Shown: positions 54,219 to 64,000 of the stretch, one piece after another
How the letters are laid out: every line of letters starts with the position of its first letter
How positions within the stretch are numbered: the first letter of the stretch is position 1
Assembly: GCA_032622095.1 (NCBI GenBank)
Contig: CP136061.1
Span: forward strand, 174,243,692-174,307,691
DNA: 64,000 nucleotides
Source: Siphonodentalium dalli
Taxonomy: Eukaryota > Mollusca > Scaphopoda > Gadilida > Siphonodentaliidae
Direction of reading: 5' to 3'
Translations under genes and position numbers: made by a program
Notes under the pieces: generated by a model
Databases searched by the model: none
The model's input: only the letters and a program-made list of their open reading frames with translations
What the model was told of the DNA's origin: nothing

Positions 54219-56160
54219 TATTATATATATATGATAATGAGTTAGAAGTAATGCTCTCCCGACCGAAAAATCATACTTCTAATGAGTTGAGCTAAATCAC
54301 ATCTCAAAACACACTATGTTATTGTTGTATTATCTTATACCGACCGACACTATCATTTTTGGGCAAATTTATGTCAGTTTTGAGACCAAAAGACCTACAT
54401 TATGGTAATTTCAAATAGTTATTCCAGTTTCGCATGAATACTCAGATACAGTACATTCTGATGAGGTCACGGATTTATGGAACGTTGGGGTGATTTGTCA
54501 ACCTATTAATATTAATCCATGTTCAGAAATCAGAACTGTGTAATTGTTTCAATCAAATGTCAATGATCTTAAACAAAAAGCAAAGTCTTTCAATCTATTT
54601 TACGGTAGTTCATAATTCGCTAGATTGAAAAGATCTTTGAAATTCTGAGGAAAGTGTACAATGTAAATTTTGCAAATATTGTGCATGCAACTATCTAAAA
54701 TCACTGGAAAAGAAAGCTAACATTTAGTTATATAGATTTAATCACGATTTATCGAATATGTAGCTACATTACTATTTTATTCCACATGTATGCATTAATT
54801 TATTCATTTAAACTCCAAAATGCTATTTAGATGTGACCCAATTTCGAGGCGAAAGTTTTTGTTGATACGTCGCTAAGGTTGTGAGGTGAAAGGTCACGTT
54901 GCGCAAAGTCCTTTCTTGAAGTTATGAAGTATATCAGTCATGATCCATGTATAGGGCCTAGCTAGCTAGCTACAGCTGGCGCAAGTGATTACTATATTTA
55001 CAAGATCAGTTCTCAAAAATAATGTATCAGGAATAACTATCAAAATTATTTATAATGATCAGTTCTCAAAAATAGATTGACAAGATCAGTTATGTGCTCT
55101 GTGATGACCATGTGTTCGAAAGTCATATTGATTCATAATACGTAAATGGTATTGTTTATGAATATTACCGATGGGTGCCTATACAACGTTCTACCTGTTC
55201 GTGGGAATGGTAGCATCTTCTAATAGTCGAGAACTATTTAAAGGCTTTAAATTGTAGCAGCATGGTATCTTGAAAAGTTTAAAATTAATTGGGTCTCTTG
55301 AAACTCATTCGGCCAGAGTTTATTTTAATCATTAGAAATTGACACGAAATAGACCTGGTACAGTATACCGGTACTCTAATCGGACGCAATTGTTTAACTG
55401 TATTGTTGTTATGCATGTCCCATTTCATTTTAGATTACATTTTTTATTATTATTTTGCTGTAAAATGTACATGATGATGATGTCAGGTGATCGTTATTTG
55501 TATATTCATCATTATTTACAGTGAGAAACATTTCCAATCACAGTCCACTGGGGAGAAAATAGTCAAATATTATGGGAGGCTAAATTAAATGTACAGAAGC
55601 ATAATCCAATTGGGTTGATACAAAATTAAACAAAATCATTTAACCCAATAACACGACCCAGCCAGACCAGTGAGAAGTTTGAATCTGCCAGTTTAATATG
55701 AGTGACAGGCCATGGGGTGGAGCTTAAAGGGAATCCACCAATCGCGTAACAAATAGATAAATAGTGAAGAAATTGCACAATGGCTTGCCGACAAAATAAT
55801 AAACAATTAGTGATAATTGCATGATAACTAGATGAATATGCAGATTGTGAACTGAACTTGCAAGAATATTAGCTGAATAAAGTGTACTTTGATGCGAATA
55901 AAGTGTACTTCAATGCGATGAAAGTGAAGTGAAATGACCTGATTTATCTGTATATAAAGTACGGAATCGGAATCGAAACAACGTGCATCGATCACTAATT
56001 ATTACTGACAATTAATCAATCAATTACTAAATAAATTATTATCTATCTATCAATACCTAATATTATAAAACAATGCAACCAACGTCTTAACAGAGGGGTA
56101 AATCGTAGATAAGCTGCAGTGCAAGCATGACTGAATTAATTCTTCTTTGTCATAATGTGG
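54219..56160. other. AT-rich sequence, nothing recognised
   Basis: No supported gene. The short phrase AAGATCAGTTCTCAAAAATA occurs twice at about 55003 and 55058. Confidence 0.5.
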
Positions 56161-56529
56161 TGTGTTTCCTAGTAAAACAGTTTTAGATGGAATACTCAGA
56201 TGTGAGCGCATTCAAATCCAGCCGACTTCCAATAGAAACTCTGCACGTAACAAAAACTCCGCCGGAAACTCTGCCAGAAACTTCGCTATAACTCCGATGA
56301 ACGTAACAAAAACTCCGGCGTGTTTTACGCTACTTACCTTACCGGAGAGCGGAGAAAAAACTCTGTTCTCCGGCGGAATTTCCGCTTGTAATTTGACAAG
56401 GTCCCTTATGATGTTTTTACTATTATTGTGTATAAAGATAGGTTTGAGCAACACCGAATAAAATAAACATCTCAATTTAATAAATAAAAGAAAATGAGAT
56501 AAATTCGGAGCTATATCTATCCATTCCAG

Positions 56530-56720
56530 TATGGAAGTTTTACCGCAAATGTTTCGAAACGTCATTAGTTTTCTGCAAAATTACCGAAACGTTACATAAC
56601 AATTTGTAACAATTTCCGAAATATATTCCGCAATCATATTCCAAAAGTGTTATTTTCCGAAGTCAGAAATGTCTCGACTTTCCCGAAAGTAAATTTTCCG
56701 AAAACTTTGAAATGAGATTT
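56530..56720. repeat. Orphan cluster of TTCCG/ACCG motifs
   Basis: ACCGAAACGTTACATAA, TTTCCGAAA and ATTCCGCAA motifs like those at 33165-33450 but no GGGAGC terminus. Probably a fragment of the large TIR family. Confidence 0.6.
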
Positions 56721-56837
56721 AGTCTAGTCCTGTTCAAGAGAATCTTAAAACAAATTATCAGTGCAACCAAACAAACAAGATTTATTTACTATCATTTGTG
56801 AGAATGTTCTTAAACCAATCAACTATTTTTTTTCCAG

Positions 56838-57113
56838 GATGAAGGAAAAAGATTTACAGATAATGACATGATGACTATCGCACAAGGCCTGGGTTTAAGG
56901 AATCCAGATGCTGTGAAATTATTGATAATTGTCTACTCAGATATGGCAGCTGTCATGCAGTCATTTGGAAGTAAACCGTTGCTCACTGACTTCTGTCGTT
57001 CTGTTAGCCTGACATGGCAACAGCAGCAGAGGGGAATTGGGCTACAGTATGCTGCAAAGAGTGCTTGTTCTGATGTGTATGTAAACATAATGAAGACTGA
57101 GTCCTCCAGGAAG
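56838..57113 (+). CDS. MDN1: Midasin exon after an AAA core (92 codons)
   Basis: Acceptor TTTTTTTCCAG, donor AAG|GTAAGT, both strong, phase 0 at both ends. It encodes FTDNDMMTIAQGLGLRNPDA, VKLLIIVYSDMAA and SVSLTWQQQQRGIGLQYAAK. In midasin this follows the MRNRGxEI signature and forms the helical lid between AAA modules; the pattern 'LxxxxGhxxxxhhxxLhxhH' and 'Rxhsl..Q..QRGhxhxxA' fits the family. It joins in phase with the exon at 32929. The frame is open and shows no sign of decay. Confidence 0.88.
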
Positions 57114-57179
57114 GTAAGTAAAGGATGTGACTCGTTCTATACAGGGCTTATATCAGTCTCTTTGAAAAGCCGATGAAAA

Positions 57180-57370
57180 TCCTATGTTGGTTGTACGACT
57201 CTTCTTGTGGATCTTAGAGGGGACCCCCAGATGGGATCCATCAAATGTTTCCAAATTCTTCTTGAATTTTACTCTTTGCATGACTAAATTCTTTTGTACA
57301 CATCCCTTATCCGATCATCCCCAAATTTTATGTTGATCTTTGGGGTGACCTCTAGGTGGGAGCCATAAAT
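57180..57370 (+). repeat. Fragment of the module repeat
   Basis: Contains GATGGGATCCATCAAATG, TTTTACTCTTTGCATGAC and GACCTCTAGGTGGGAGCCAT as in the copy at 30.5-31.2 kb. Confidence 0.65.
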
Positions 57371-57371
57371 T

Positions 57372-58485
57372 ATTAGCTCAACTTTACTTTGTAAAGTTTG
57401 AGCTATTGCTATGGCTTGGTATCCATCAACCGTGTGTGCATGTATGCGTGTGTGCAACCGTCAACAATTTCCTTTAGCATGGGCTACAGGTTGTACCTTT
57501 GGTCAGATCATTATGAAATTTGTAATAGCTGTTGACATTGACATGTAAATGGGTACGAGTCATTTTGGGGTCATTGGACATTTTCTGTTCAACTCCCTCC
57601 TCAGTTAATATCAGGAAATTTCAAGACATAATTATGTATCTCACATATGCATATAGGACATCCGTTAGTTTGTATGTATAAGAAATTACAGCTATGCGCA
57701 ATTATTTAAAGTAGCTGATTAACCTAATACCCCATGATGGAATGCCAGGGCGACATTTGGTGGTGTAACGAACACGGACTTTGTATTTTGACTGCCATTT
57801 TGGTAGCCATCTTGGATGAAATTGAACAGTTCTGTTGAAGTGTGATAATAATTCCGTATGAGGCTCGAATAGTTCTTTCCCCTCAATAAATTCCGCTCAT
57901 TTCTTTAAATCTGTTGCTAGAATATCGGAATTGATTTTTGACAAAATGCTACAAATTTGGTTGTCTATAGTGGATTTTTGACAGATGAACATGTTTTATA
58001 CAATACAATTGGTGCACTACATTGCTGAAGCAACAAGTAAACAGCGAATTGTCACAATTCGCATTTGCTACCAAACGGATGGTGATTTACATGAGATTCT
58101 TGAAAATCGCAAAATTGTTGATTTTCTGGTGCCATTTTGGCAGCCATCTTTGACTTGAATACCAGTTTTCCCATAAATTTTTGGTTCTGTACTTCGAGAA
58201 ATACTATTGATGAATTGCCCTTACGAAAAAAAATGCATAACAATTAAGAAATACGGGCAAAATTTGTCAGTTCTTCGGAAACCCTACATCCGAACTGAAC
58301 TGACAATGACGTCATATTTGTGACGTCATAATTTCCTTCAGTCGAGGACCCATGAAGTCTAACAAACTTTTTCCGCCAAAGTAAGTGATACCCTATCTTA
58401 ATATCATAGACTCTATATTTGTTAAAAAATTCCCACGGAAGTACATAAGCGACTCTATTATACAGTGTCATTGACACTTTCATCT
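57372..58485 (+). repeat. AGCTCAACTT-family repeat copy with unrelated middle
   Basis: The left end TTAGCTCAACTTTACTTTG folds with TAAAGTTTGAGCT. The right end TACAGTGTCATTGACACTTT matches the family. Only the first 200 bp resemble modules; 57600-58440 is different, with two CATTTTGG.AGCCATCTT phrases. Short open frames have no domain. Confidence 0.75.
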
Positions 58486-58569
58486 TATTATTTTCATAAA
58501 AGTGGACTGTTTGTAGGGTTTCTCAGTTTGTGAATAAAATTAAAAATAACTCTTTTTTTTTTATTTCAG

Positions 58570-58784
58570 CTCGCATTGGAAAAGCTTTCTTATCATTTTG
58601 AGATCTCATCTAACATGTGGGAAAATAAACTTGAGTCACATGGCTTCCATTCTGAAGAAGTTCCTGTTTGTTGGCAGCCAAGCATAACTGATTATTGGAG
58701 AAATCATGCTCTGTCTCAAGTTCTCACTAATTCTGGAGTGCTGCAACACCTTTGTGAGAGTGCATGTCATTTTGCTAACAAAGG
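58570..58784 (+). CDS. MDN1: Midasin exon, downstream segment
   Basis: Acceptor TTTTTTTTTATTTCAG, donor AAGG|GTATGT. It starts in phase 0 after 57113 and ends with two nucleotides. It encodes LALEKLSYHFEISSNMWENK, EEVPVCWQPSITDYWRNH and ALSQVLTNSGVLQHLCESAC. I do not recognise individual motifs, but splice signals, open frame, phase and position leave little doubt that it belongs to the same gene. In midasin this region leads to the next AAA module. The following exons are beyond the window. Confidence 0.82.
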
Positions 58785-59120
58785 GTATGTATCTTTACCC
58801 ATCTCATTCCTTATCTGTTCCAGGTATTCTTATCAGTGAATTACTTGGCTTGGAGCACTATTGTTTCTTGATTGCTGGGGTATTTTCAACAGACCCAATA
58901 GCTGTGGGAAAAAACCTTGTAAATTAGACTGAGCTCACAACAAAATACTGACCAAACAAAGCAGGAATTAAAACTTACATGAACTAGTTAAATTACAGCT
59001 CAAAACACGTTTTTGAAGAATCATAATCACATTATTTTATGATGACAAAGTCAAATAAACATCACATCGTACTTTAGCATTGTTGTCAATCAATGATGAG
59101 ATTATCGATTTCAATCACCA
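58785..59120. other. Intron start, nothing recognised
   Basis: No repeat or gene is evident; an open frame that continues from the exon stops by 58839. Confidence 0.6.
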
Positions 59121-59121
59121 G

Positions 59122-60095
59122 TTTTTATACGCCCTTTTGAAAAAAGGTCGTATTATGTTATCAGTCTGTCTGTCCGTCGCACCGTCTGTCCGTCCGTTAA
59201 CATTTTTGGTTTCCGATCGATAACTCCAGTATGGATTATTATACCCCCTTTAAAAAAAAAAAGGGGGGGTATACTGTTTTGTGCCCGTCCGTCTGTCTGT
59301 GGAGCCGTGCGTCCGTCCGTACATCCGTCCGATGTGTGTTCATGTCATAACTTGAACAGTAGTGCGCGGATCTCAATGAAATTAGGTATGGATGTTCACT
59401 ATTATGAGGACATTAAATAGAGGGTTCCATCGTTTTGTTTGGATTTTCCATTCTAGAGTTATTCATCTTTGTTTATCTCGAAATGTTGTCTATTTGGTCT
59501 GTCTGGTGTCTGTTCATGTCGTAATTTCAACAGTTGTGCTGGGATCTCAATGGAATTTGGTATGGATGTTCACTACTATGAGGACATTCAATAGAGGGTT
59601 CCATTGTTCTGTTCCGCTTTTCCATTCTAGAGTTATTCATCTTTGTTTATCTGGAAATGTTGGCTGTTTGGTCCATCCGATGTCTGTTCAGCTCATAACT
59701 TGAACAGTAATGCTCGGATCTCAATGACCCGTCCAATTATTTTTACATGAGTTACGGCCCTTTTTCGACTTAGAATTTGACCAATTTCATAACATTTCGG
59801 TTTTACAACCGATAACTCCAGTTTTGATTATTTGATCTGAACCAAAGCTGGTATGTGTATTTCCCTGCTAAAACTACAGGTCAAGTTCGAATATAACTTC
59901 TGTCTAATTATTTTCACATGAGTTACGGCCATTTTTTTACTTAGAATTTGACTGCATTTTGGCATTAAAATTAGGGGTATATAAGATTTTCTTCACATGT
60001 AAGCTCCAAGTATTATTTTTTTTTGCGATAGTACAATTTGAAATGTCTAAAGGGGGTATTTTGCCACGCCCTAGCGATGCTCTTGTTATTGTATA
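59122..60095 (+). repeat. Two nested hairpin-headed repeats (TACGCCCTTTT and TATACCCCCTTT)
   Basis: An outer head TATACGCCCTTTTGAAAAAAGG with CCGTCTGTCCGTCCG is interrupted at about 59239 by a second family: TATACCCCCTTT, an A tract, then AAGGGGGGGTATAC (a perfect terminal hairpin) followed by GTCCGTCTGTCTGTGG. The inner element has modules of about 170 bp with GGATCTCAATGAAATTAGGTA and ends at AAAGGGGGTATTTTGCC (about 60052). The outer end GATGCTCTTGTTAT follows at 60074. Confidence 0.7.
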
Positions 60096-61090
60096 GAACT
60101 AAAAGGAGGTCAAGTGGCGAGTTTTGAATGGGACCTTCCGTGCTATTATCCAGTTTACAGTCCAAAAAATTTGTGAAATACTACGACGTTATCGCTCTGT
60201 GACGTGCCCTCCCATATAATAACGATGTCCACAGCAGAGCGATGGGAAGGTTTATAGTTCGGGAACCAGTCATCGGTTGCCCCGCTTAAAGTATTTCACC
60301 TTTTTGAGGAACCGGCGTTTTGAAAGAGTTATCTATGCTAACATTTCTGTGCTAATGAAGTTGTTTATAATTATAAACATTAAACACAAATTTTAAAGGA
60401 ATACACTTTGAAGACTCCAAATACATTTAAAGGAACATAAGGTAGAGCTGATGCATGTCAGCTGGTCAGTCTGTGCTGACACCATGCAAAACTCCCGTTC
60501 TGTCACTGTGGCTCAGTAAAATACGGATACAGCAATTTGATTTCGATCGAATTGGCTTGATGGGGATTGAAGCGACAGCCATTGTTATTCACACATGTAA
60601 GAATTGTCGAATGTCAATAAAAACAGTAAACTATACAATCGTTAGCCCCAACGCTGACCTTTGACCCACTGCATACATTCCAGTATTGTTATGCTTTATT
60701 TTGAAACATGAATATTAATGAGCTGTCGCGAGCGGGGAATTTTCCGTCCATCTCGGAAATGAATTTAAGTACCGGTGTCTCTAGTCTTGAGAGTTGACTG
60801 TAAGGAAACCTTGGTCTAGTTAGAATTAGACTGACTAAATGTTTGTCGGAAAAGCAAACTATGAAACAATTTGCAACCTATTTGGAATGTGAAATCTCCT
60901 TCTGATGGTGTGTTAGACAACTTCCAACTGTTGAATTTTGTTCACCAAAGTTGGGGGGAGGTGCCAAGGTTAATGTTACATCAATGTTTCTTCGATTTCA
61001 TAAGTTGCATGGGGGAATGCTCATTGACTGTTCAGCTTATAGCTAAATGTAGTATTTTAATGTATACTGTTTGTATAGAATGGAAACATT
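60096..61090. other. Intronic sequence, nothing firmly recognised
   Basis: No supported gene. 60150-60290 contains two GCTCTG/GCGATGGG phrases of unknown meaning. Confidence 0.5.
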
Positions 61091-61094
61091 TTGC

Positions 61095-61270
61095 AACTAG
61101 AAAATGAAGGAAATTAAAGTCGAGGAGAATCCTCCAGGGAGGCAGGCTCTCAATCTAAGCAAAATCCTTGTAATGGTCTAGCGCTTTCGATAACTGGTGT
61201 ATCTTCATCAGGATCATACTGGCGTGGGCAAAAGTGGATTTAGCCTGTCCTTTTATACTCTAGATTGGTT
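61095..61270 (-). mobile_element. Possible Penelope-like element terminal fragment
   Basis: On the minus strand CCTGATGAAGATACACCAGT is followed by TATCGAAAGCGCTAGACC. The pairing of CTGATGA with GAAA across a short stem (GATA/TATC) resembles the hammerhead-ribozyme core of Penelope-like element ends. One unpaired A makes the fit imperfect. No Penelope RT is present. Confidence 0.35.
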
Positions 61271-61309
61271 GAGCGTGTAATTTGATTGGTCAATGAGTAG
61301 AGGTCAGTG

Positions 61310-61530
61310 GGTAGTTAACCTAGAAAAGGTTAGGTGGTATGCGGGTATGTTTTCCCGTTGAGATTTGCGGGTAGTTTGTGCGGGTATATGGTCGCTTCCC
61401 CATAACTGCAGTTCAGTGCGGGTAGTTATGCGGGTATGTTGGATTCGTTGCTCCAAATATGTCGGTTAGCCCTTGATTTCCGTTCAATTTGTGCGGGTAG
61501 TTCGAGCGGGTATGTTTTTATGTGTACCCA
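61310..61530 (+). repeat. Cluster of GCGGGTA motifs
   Basis: GCGGGTATG or GCGGGTAGT occurs about nine times, all in the same orientation. A weaker cluster is at 63820-63990. Confidence 0.65.
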
Positions 61531-63400
61531 TACCATGTATGGTACACATAATGCCGACGTCCGGATCAACCATCCGTCGTTCGTTCGTCCGTCCGTCCGT
61601 CCGTCCGTCTGTCCGTCCGTCTGTCCGTCCGTCTGTCCGTCCGTCTGTCCGTCCGTCTGTCCGTCCGTCCGTCTGTCCGTCTGTCCGTCTGTCCGTCTGT
61701 CCGTCTGTCCGTAGACACTTGCTATCCGATTCATTTACTTGAATATTTTTTATCGGATCTTGTTAAAATTTTATGTGCATGTTTATGATGACACACTCCT
61801 CACCTGTATAGTTTTTGGTATCGATCGGTTGATCGGTTTAGAAATTATTAACCCTTTGCATCCGCACATAGGCATGAGCTATCCGATGCTGTAACCAAAG
61901 TATTTTTTGTCCGATTGTTTTCATATTTGATATGTAGGTTTATAATGACACACCCCTCACCTGTATAGTTTTTGGTATCGATTGGTTGATTGGTTTAGAA
62001 AATAATTAACCCTGCACACAAATGCTATCTGATGCATCTAAGTCAAACTGTTTTCTTCTGATATGCCTCATATTTCTTACCTAGGTGTTTCTTAGCACGT
62101 TTTTCATCTTTATGGTTTTTGGTATCGTTTAGTTAACCCTTTCTGCTCTTGTTTTTAAATAGAATTCATCCAAGCTCTGTTGACTTAAATATTTTTCATC
62201 TGATCAGCACCAAATTTGGTACATATGGTCCTCACCCCGAAATACAGATCAGGTTCAAATTTGAGTTTGATCTGGTATATTTTAACAGAGTTATGGCCAT
62301 TTAAAATTCAAGTAGCTGATAATCTAATTAATGCCTGCAGGCTCTGTTAGCTTAGAAGAGGAAATCTTATTACACAGCCAGTGTCTTATTGGAAATGAAT
62401 TTTGTTTAGCTTGACATTAGGTAAATACCATGGCTCACAGAGTAAAATCTCTTTAGATACATATCACAGTGATAGTGCATGGTTCTCTCCTGTATGGACC
62501 AGAACACCTGATCAAACAAATCTCTCAACACTAATAAAATTTCTCTCCTGACTCTCAGACTCTATCACACACAGTGTGCTAGCATCTCTAAAAAATTGAC
62601 AAGACCATGATTGATGAATCTCTGGTCCATTCTGTGTTCTGTACAAAATTAATTTAACCCCTCTGTTGAAACAGGTTCATGACATTAGAGACTGACTTAT
62701 TGTATGGGTTTCTAAATCCAATGACATGCTTTTTATAGACTTTTTGTGTTTATCAGTTATTTATTTTGGGTAAGATTAACCCCATTCTATCCGATTTTAT
62801 GACTCAAATATTTCCATTGATTATGTTTATAGTTCTTGGCATAGTTTATGATAACACACACCTAACCTGCACAGTGAGGGTCATTTAGTTTATTTGCTCA
62901 AAAATATTAACATCCTCCACCAATCCTGTTGACACAATGTGATAACTAAATATTTTTCACTTGATCACTATATAAATAATTGCATCCATGTTAATGATGA
63001 AACATGCATTCTTCACCTGTATAAATTTTGGTATCGATTGAATGATTTTGATAATATATTAACAGTAACTTCAATTATATTTCCGCTGTTAGGTACATTA
63101 TATCTTTCCAATGATCAGCTTAGAAGAAAATTAACCCACCCCATTCCATAGTCATACACTATGCTATTCAATGTAATGAATCTAATATTTTCAATCTGAC
63201 CAATCTCATATCCTACCTCTAGCTATCTGAAAATTCTGCATAAAATCATTTTATATCCAATCATTATCAATCATTTTATATCCAGGTCTATACATCCCTC
63301 ACTTGTATAGTTGGTCAGGTATTGATTAGTTTTTGAATCGGGAACTATTAACTCTTTTGTCCCATCTAAATGATCCCAAGAATTTTTAATATGCAGCTAA
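61525..63400 (+). repeat. Hairpin-headed repeat (GTACCCATACCATGTATGGTAC) with degenerate modules
   Basis: The head GTACCCATACCATGTATGGT is a near-perfect palindrome, then CGGATCAACCATCCGTCG and the microsatellite at 61583-61712. Modules of about 130 bp with GTTTATGATGACACAC, TTTTTGGTATCGATCGG and ATTAACCCTTTGCATCC fade towards 63400. Same family as 31549-32030. Confidence 0.75.
61583..61712 (+). repeat. CCGT/CTGTCCGT microsatellite
   Basis: About 130 bp of CCGT and CTGT tetramers. Arg/Pro/Val/Ser-rich open frames on both strands come from this tract and are not genes. Confidence 0.95.
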
Positions 63401-64000
63401 CACAAAACATAATAAAAAAAATAACAATATTAAAAAAATCATATGTTATGTCTCACATTCCAGTGTAATAAGCAAATAACTAACTATTTTGTCTTTAACT
63501 GCTATGGTGCTTCTCTCTGACTATGGATTGAGCTTAATTAGCTTTATCACTCTATAAGACATATCTGTGTTGAAGTGACTTGATATGTTAATGAAATGGA
63601 ATGCCACATCCGTGTTCCTATTCTGTTTATGTGCCCAATAAGTCTGATTCCACTTGTGACCTTAATAGTAAGGTGTCAATTATTGAAACTTTTGCACTCG
63701 TGAAAAGGTTGGTGTAAGGATTTATTAAAATAGCTAATCGGTATCGCCAAGTTATGGGTTAAACATCTGCCGATCGTGATCGGCCTCTCGTTTACCATAT
63801 GCTGTGGTCCAGTGCAGGTAGTGGTAGCGGGTATGTTGGGTGCATTGCTACAGGTGACCAGGTGTGTGCATAGATTTGAGTATGAATGTTTGGGGATATA
63901 TGATATGTAAGCCTGGTTGCCCAAGCTTTGTGGTTGCGGGTATGTGTCGAACATGCAACATTCATACGGCCGGAAATGATGCAGGTATGTCGTTTTAATC
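63401..64000. other. Window end, weak repeat traces
   Basis: AAACATCTGCCGATCGTGAT at 63760 is shared with 28673; GCGGGTATG motifs follow. No supported gene. Confidence 0.5.

Larger units (their letters stand above)
43631..56405. mobile_element. Possible TIR element (GGGACTTTGTC family) spanning 12.8 kb
   Basis: Left end TAA-GGGACTTTGTCAAATTA at 43631, directly abutting the TAA of the preceding element. Right end TAATTTGACAAGGTCCC-TTA at 56405. Subterminal zones (43631-43990 and 56215-56400) carry many ACTCCG/CGGAG motifs. A second left end at 48691 shows that two copies are involved, so the pairing of ends is inferred; the left end at 43631 matches the right end better over the first 60 bp. 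Confidence 0.6.
696..58784 (+). other. MDN1: Partial midasin (MDN1) gene locus, exons spread over 58 kb
   Basis: This is the host gene that organises the window. Midasin is a very large AAA-type ATPase that works in the nucleolus and nucleoplasm, pulling assembly factors off pre-60S ribosomal particles. Five exons are recognised with confidence (21595-21757, 31410-31526, 32845-32929, 56838-57113, 58570-58784) and two upstream blocks (696-711 plus 15718-15869, and 15909-16013) fit in phase. Phases agree at every junction: 1+2, 1+2, 2+1, 2+1 and 0+0 nucleotides. Introns are about 5.6, 9.7, 1.3, 23.9 and 1.5 kb and are filled with transposable elements. The start and the C-terminal MIDAS region lie outside the window. 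No promoter is visible. I recognise the family from its motifs, without a database search. Confidence 0.85.

Noticed and set aside
61426-61742. Arg/Pro/Ser/Val/Cys-rich or Thr/Asp/Gln/Arg-rich proteins on both strands
   Set aside because: They are translations of the CCGT/CTGT microsatellite.

Overview
The window looks like AT-rich nuclear DNA from an invertebrate animal, probably marine. The evidence is GT-AG introns of 1 to 24 kb in a conserved eukaryotic gene, a dense mix of LINE, Ty1/copia, hAT, Harbinger-like, piggyBac-like and Helitron-like elements, and hairpin-headed repeats carrying CCGT/CTGT tracts like those common in marine invertebrate genomes. I cannot name the species. There are no prokaryotic operons, rRNA, CRISPR arrays or convincing tRNA genes.

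The only confidently recognised host gene is a partial midasin gene (MDN1, giant AAA ATPase of pre-60S ribosome maturation) on the + strand. Confident exons are 21595-21757, 31410-31526, 32845-32929, 56838-57113 and 58570-58784. Reading phase fits across every junction whose both sides are in the window, and the exons encode part of one AAA module (Walker B, sensor and arginine-finger region) and the sequence after it. Two upstream exon-like blocks (696-711 joined to 15718-15869, and 15909-16013) are in phase with them and probably belong to the same gene, though I do not recognise their sequence.

Almost everything else is transposable-element DNA in the introns. 1-560 is the tail of a dispersed TIR repeat. 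712-15712 is a Ty1/copia element (minus strand; LTRs, PBS, PPT and 5-bp TSD all visible) that sits inside the first putative exon. It is itself interrupted by a 7.5-kb LINE (about 1015-8542), a 0.57-kb MITE (9777-10344) and a 2.3-kb array of about 165-bp modules (12727-15056). 16.0-21.4 kb holds small repeats. 22832-26054 is a Harbinger-like element with a nested GC-rich TIR element. 29457-30441 is a broken copy of a PIN/XPG-like repeat-borne gene.

33149-43627 is a large TIR element with TAA target duplications. It carries an apparently intact two-ORF Jockey-like LINE (34182-38551) and a piggyBac-like MITE (39222-39614). A diverged paralogue of its right half (44405-48620) lacks that MITE, giving a clean empty TTAA site, but contains a decayed hAT transposon. 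48920-54218 is a head-to-tail array of six Helitron-like units. 57.1-64 kb holds more hairpin-headed repeats around the last exons.

The most notable signals are: the copia insertion that splits an exon yet creates an in-frame AG at its own boundary; a partial tandem duplication of a midasin exon with its acceptor; several TIR families sharing a GGGA start, a TAA/TTA target and subterminal arrays of one short CpG-containing motif; and a core resembling GATCnnnATGAAAnTTGGTA recurring in otherwise unrelated repeat families.
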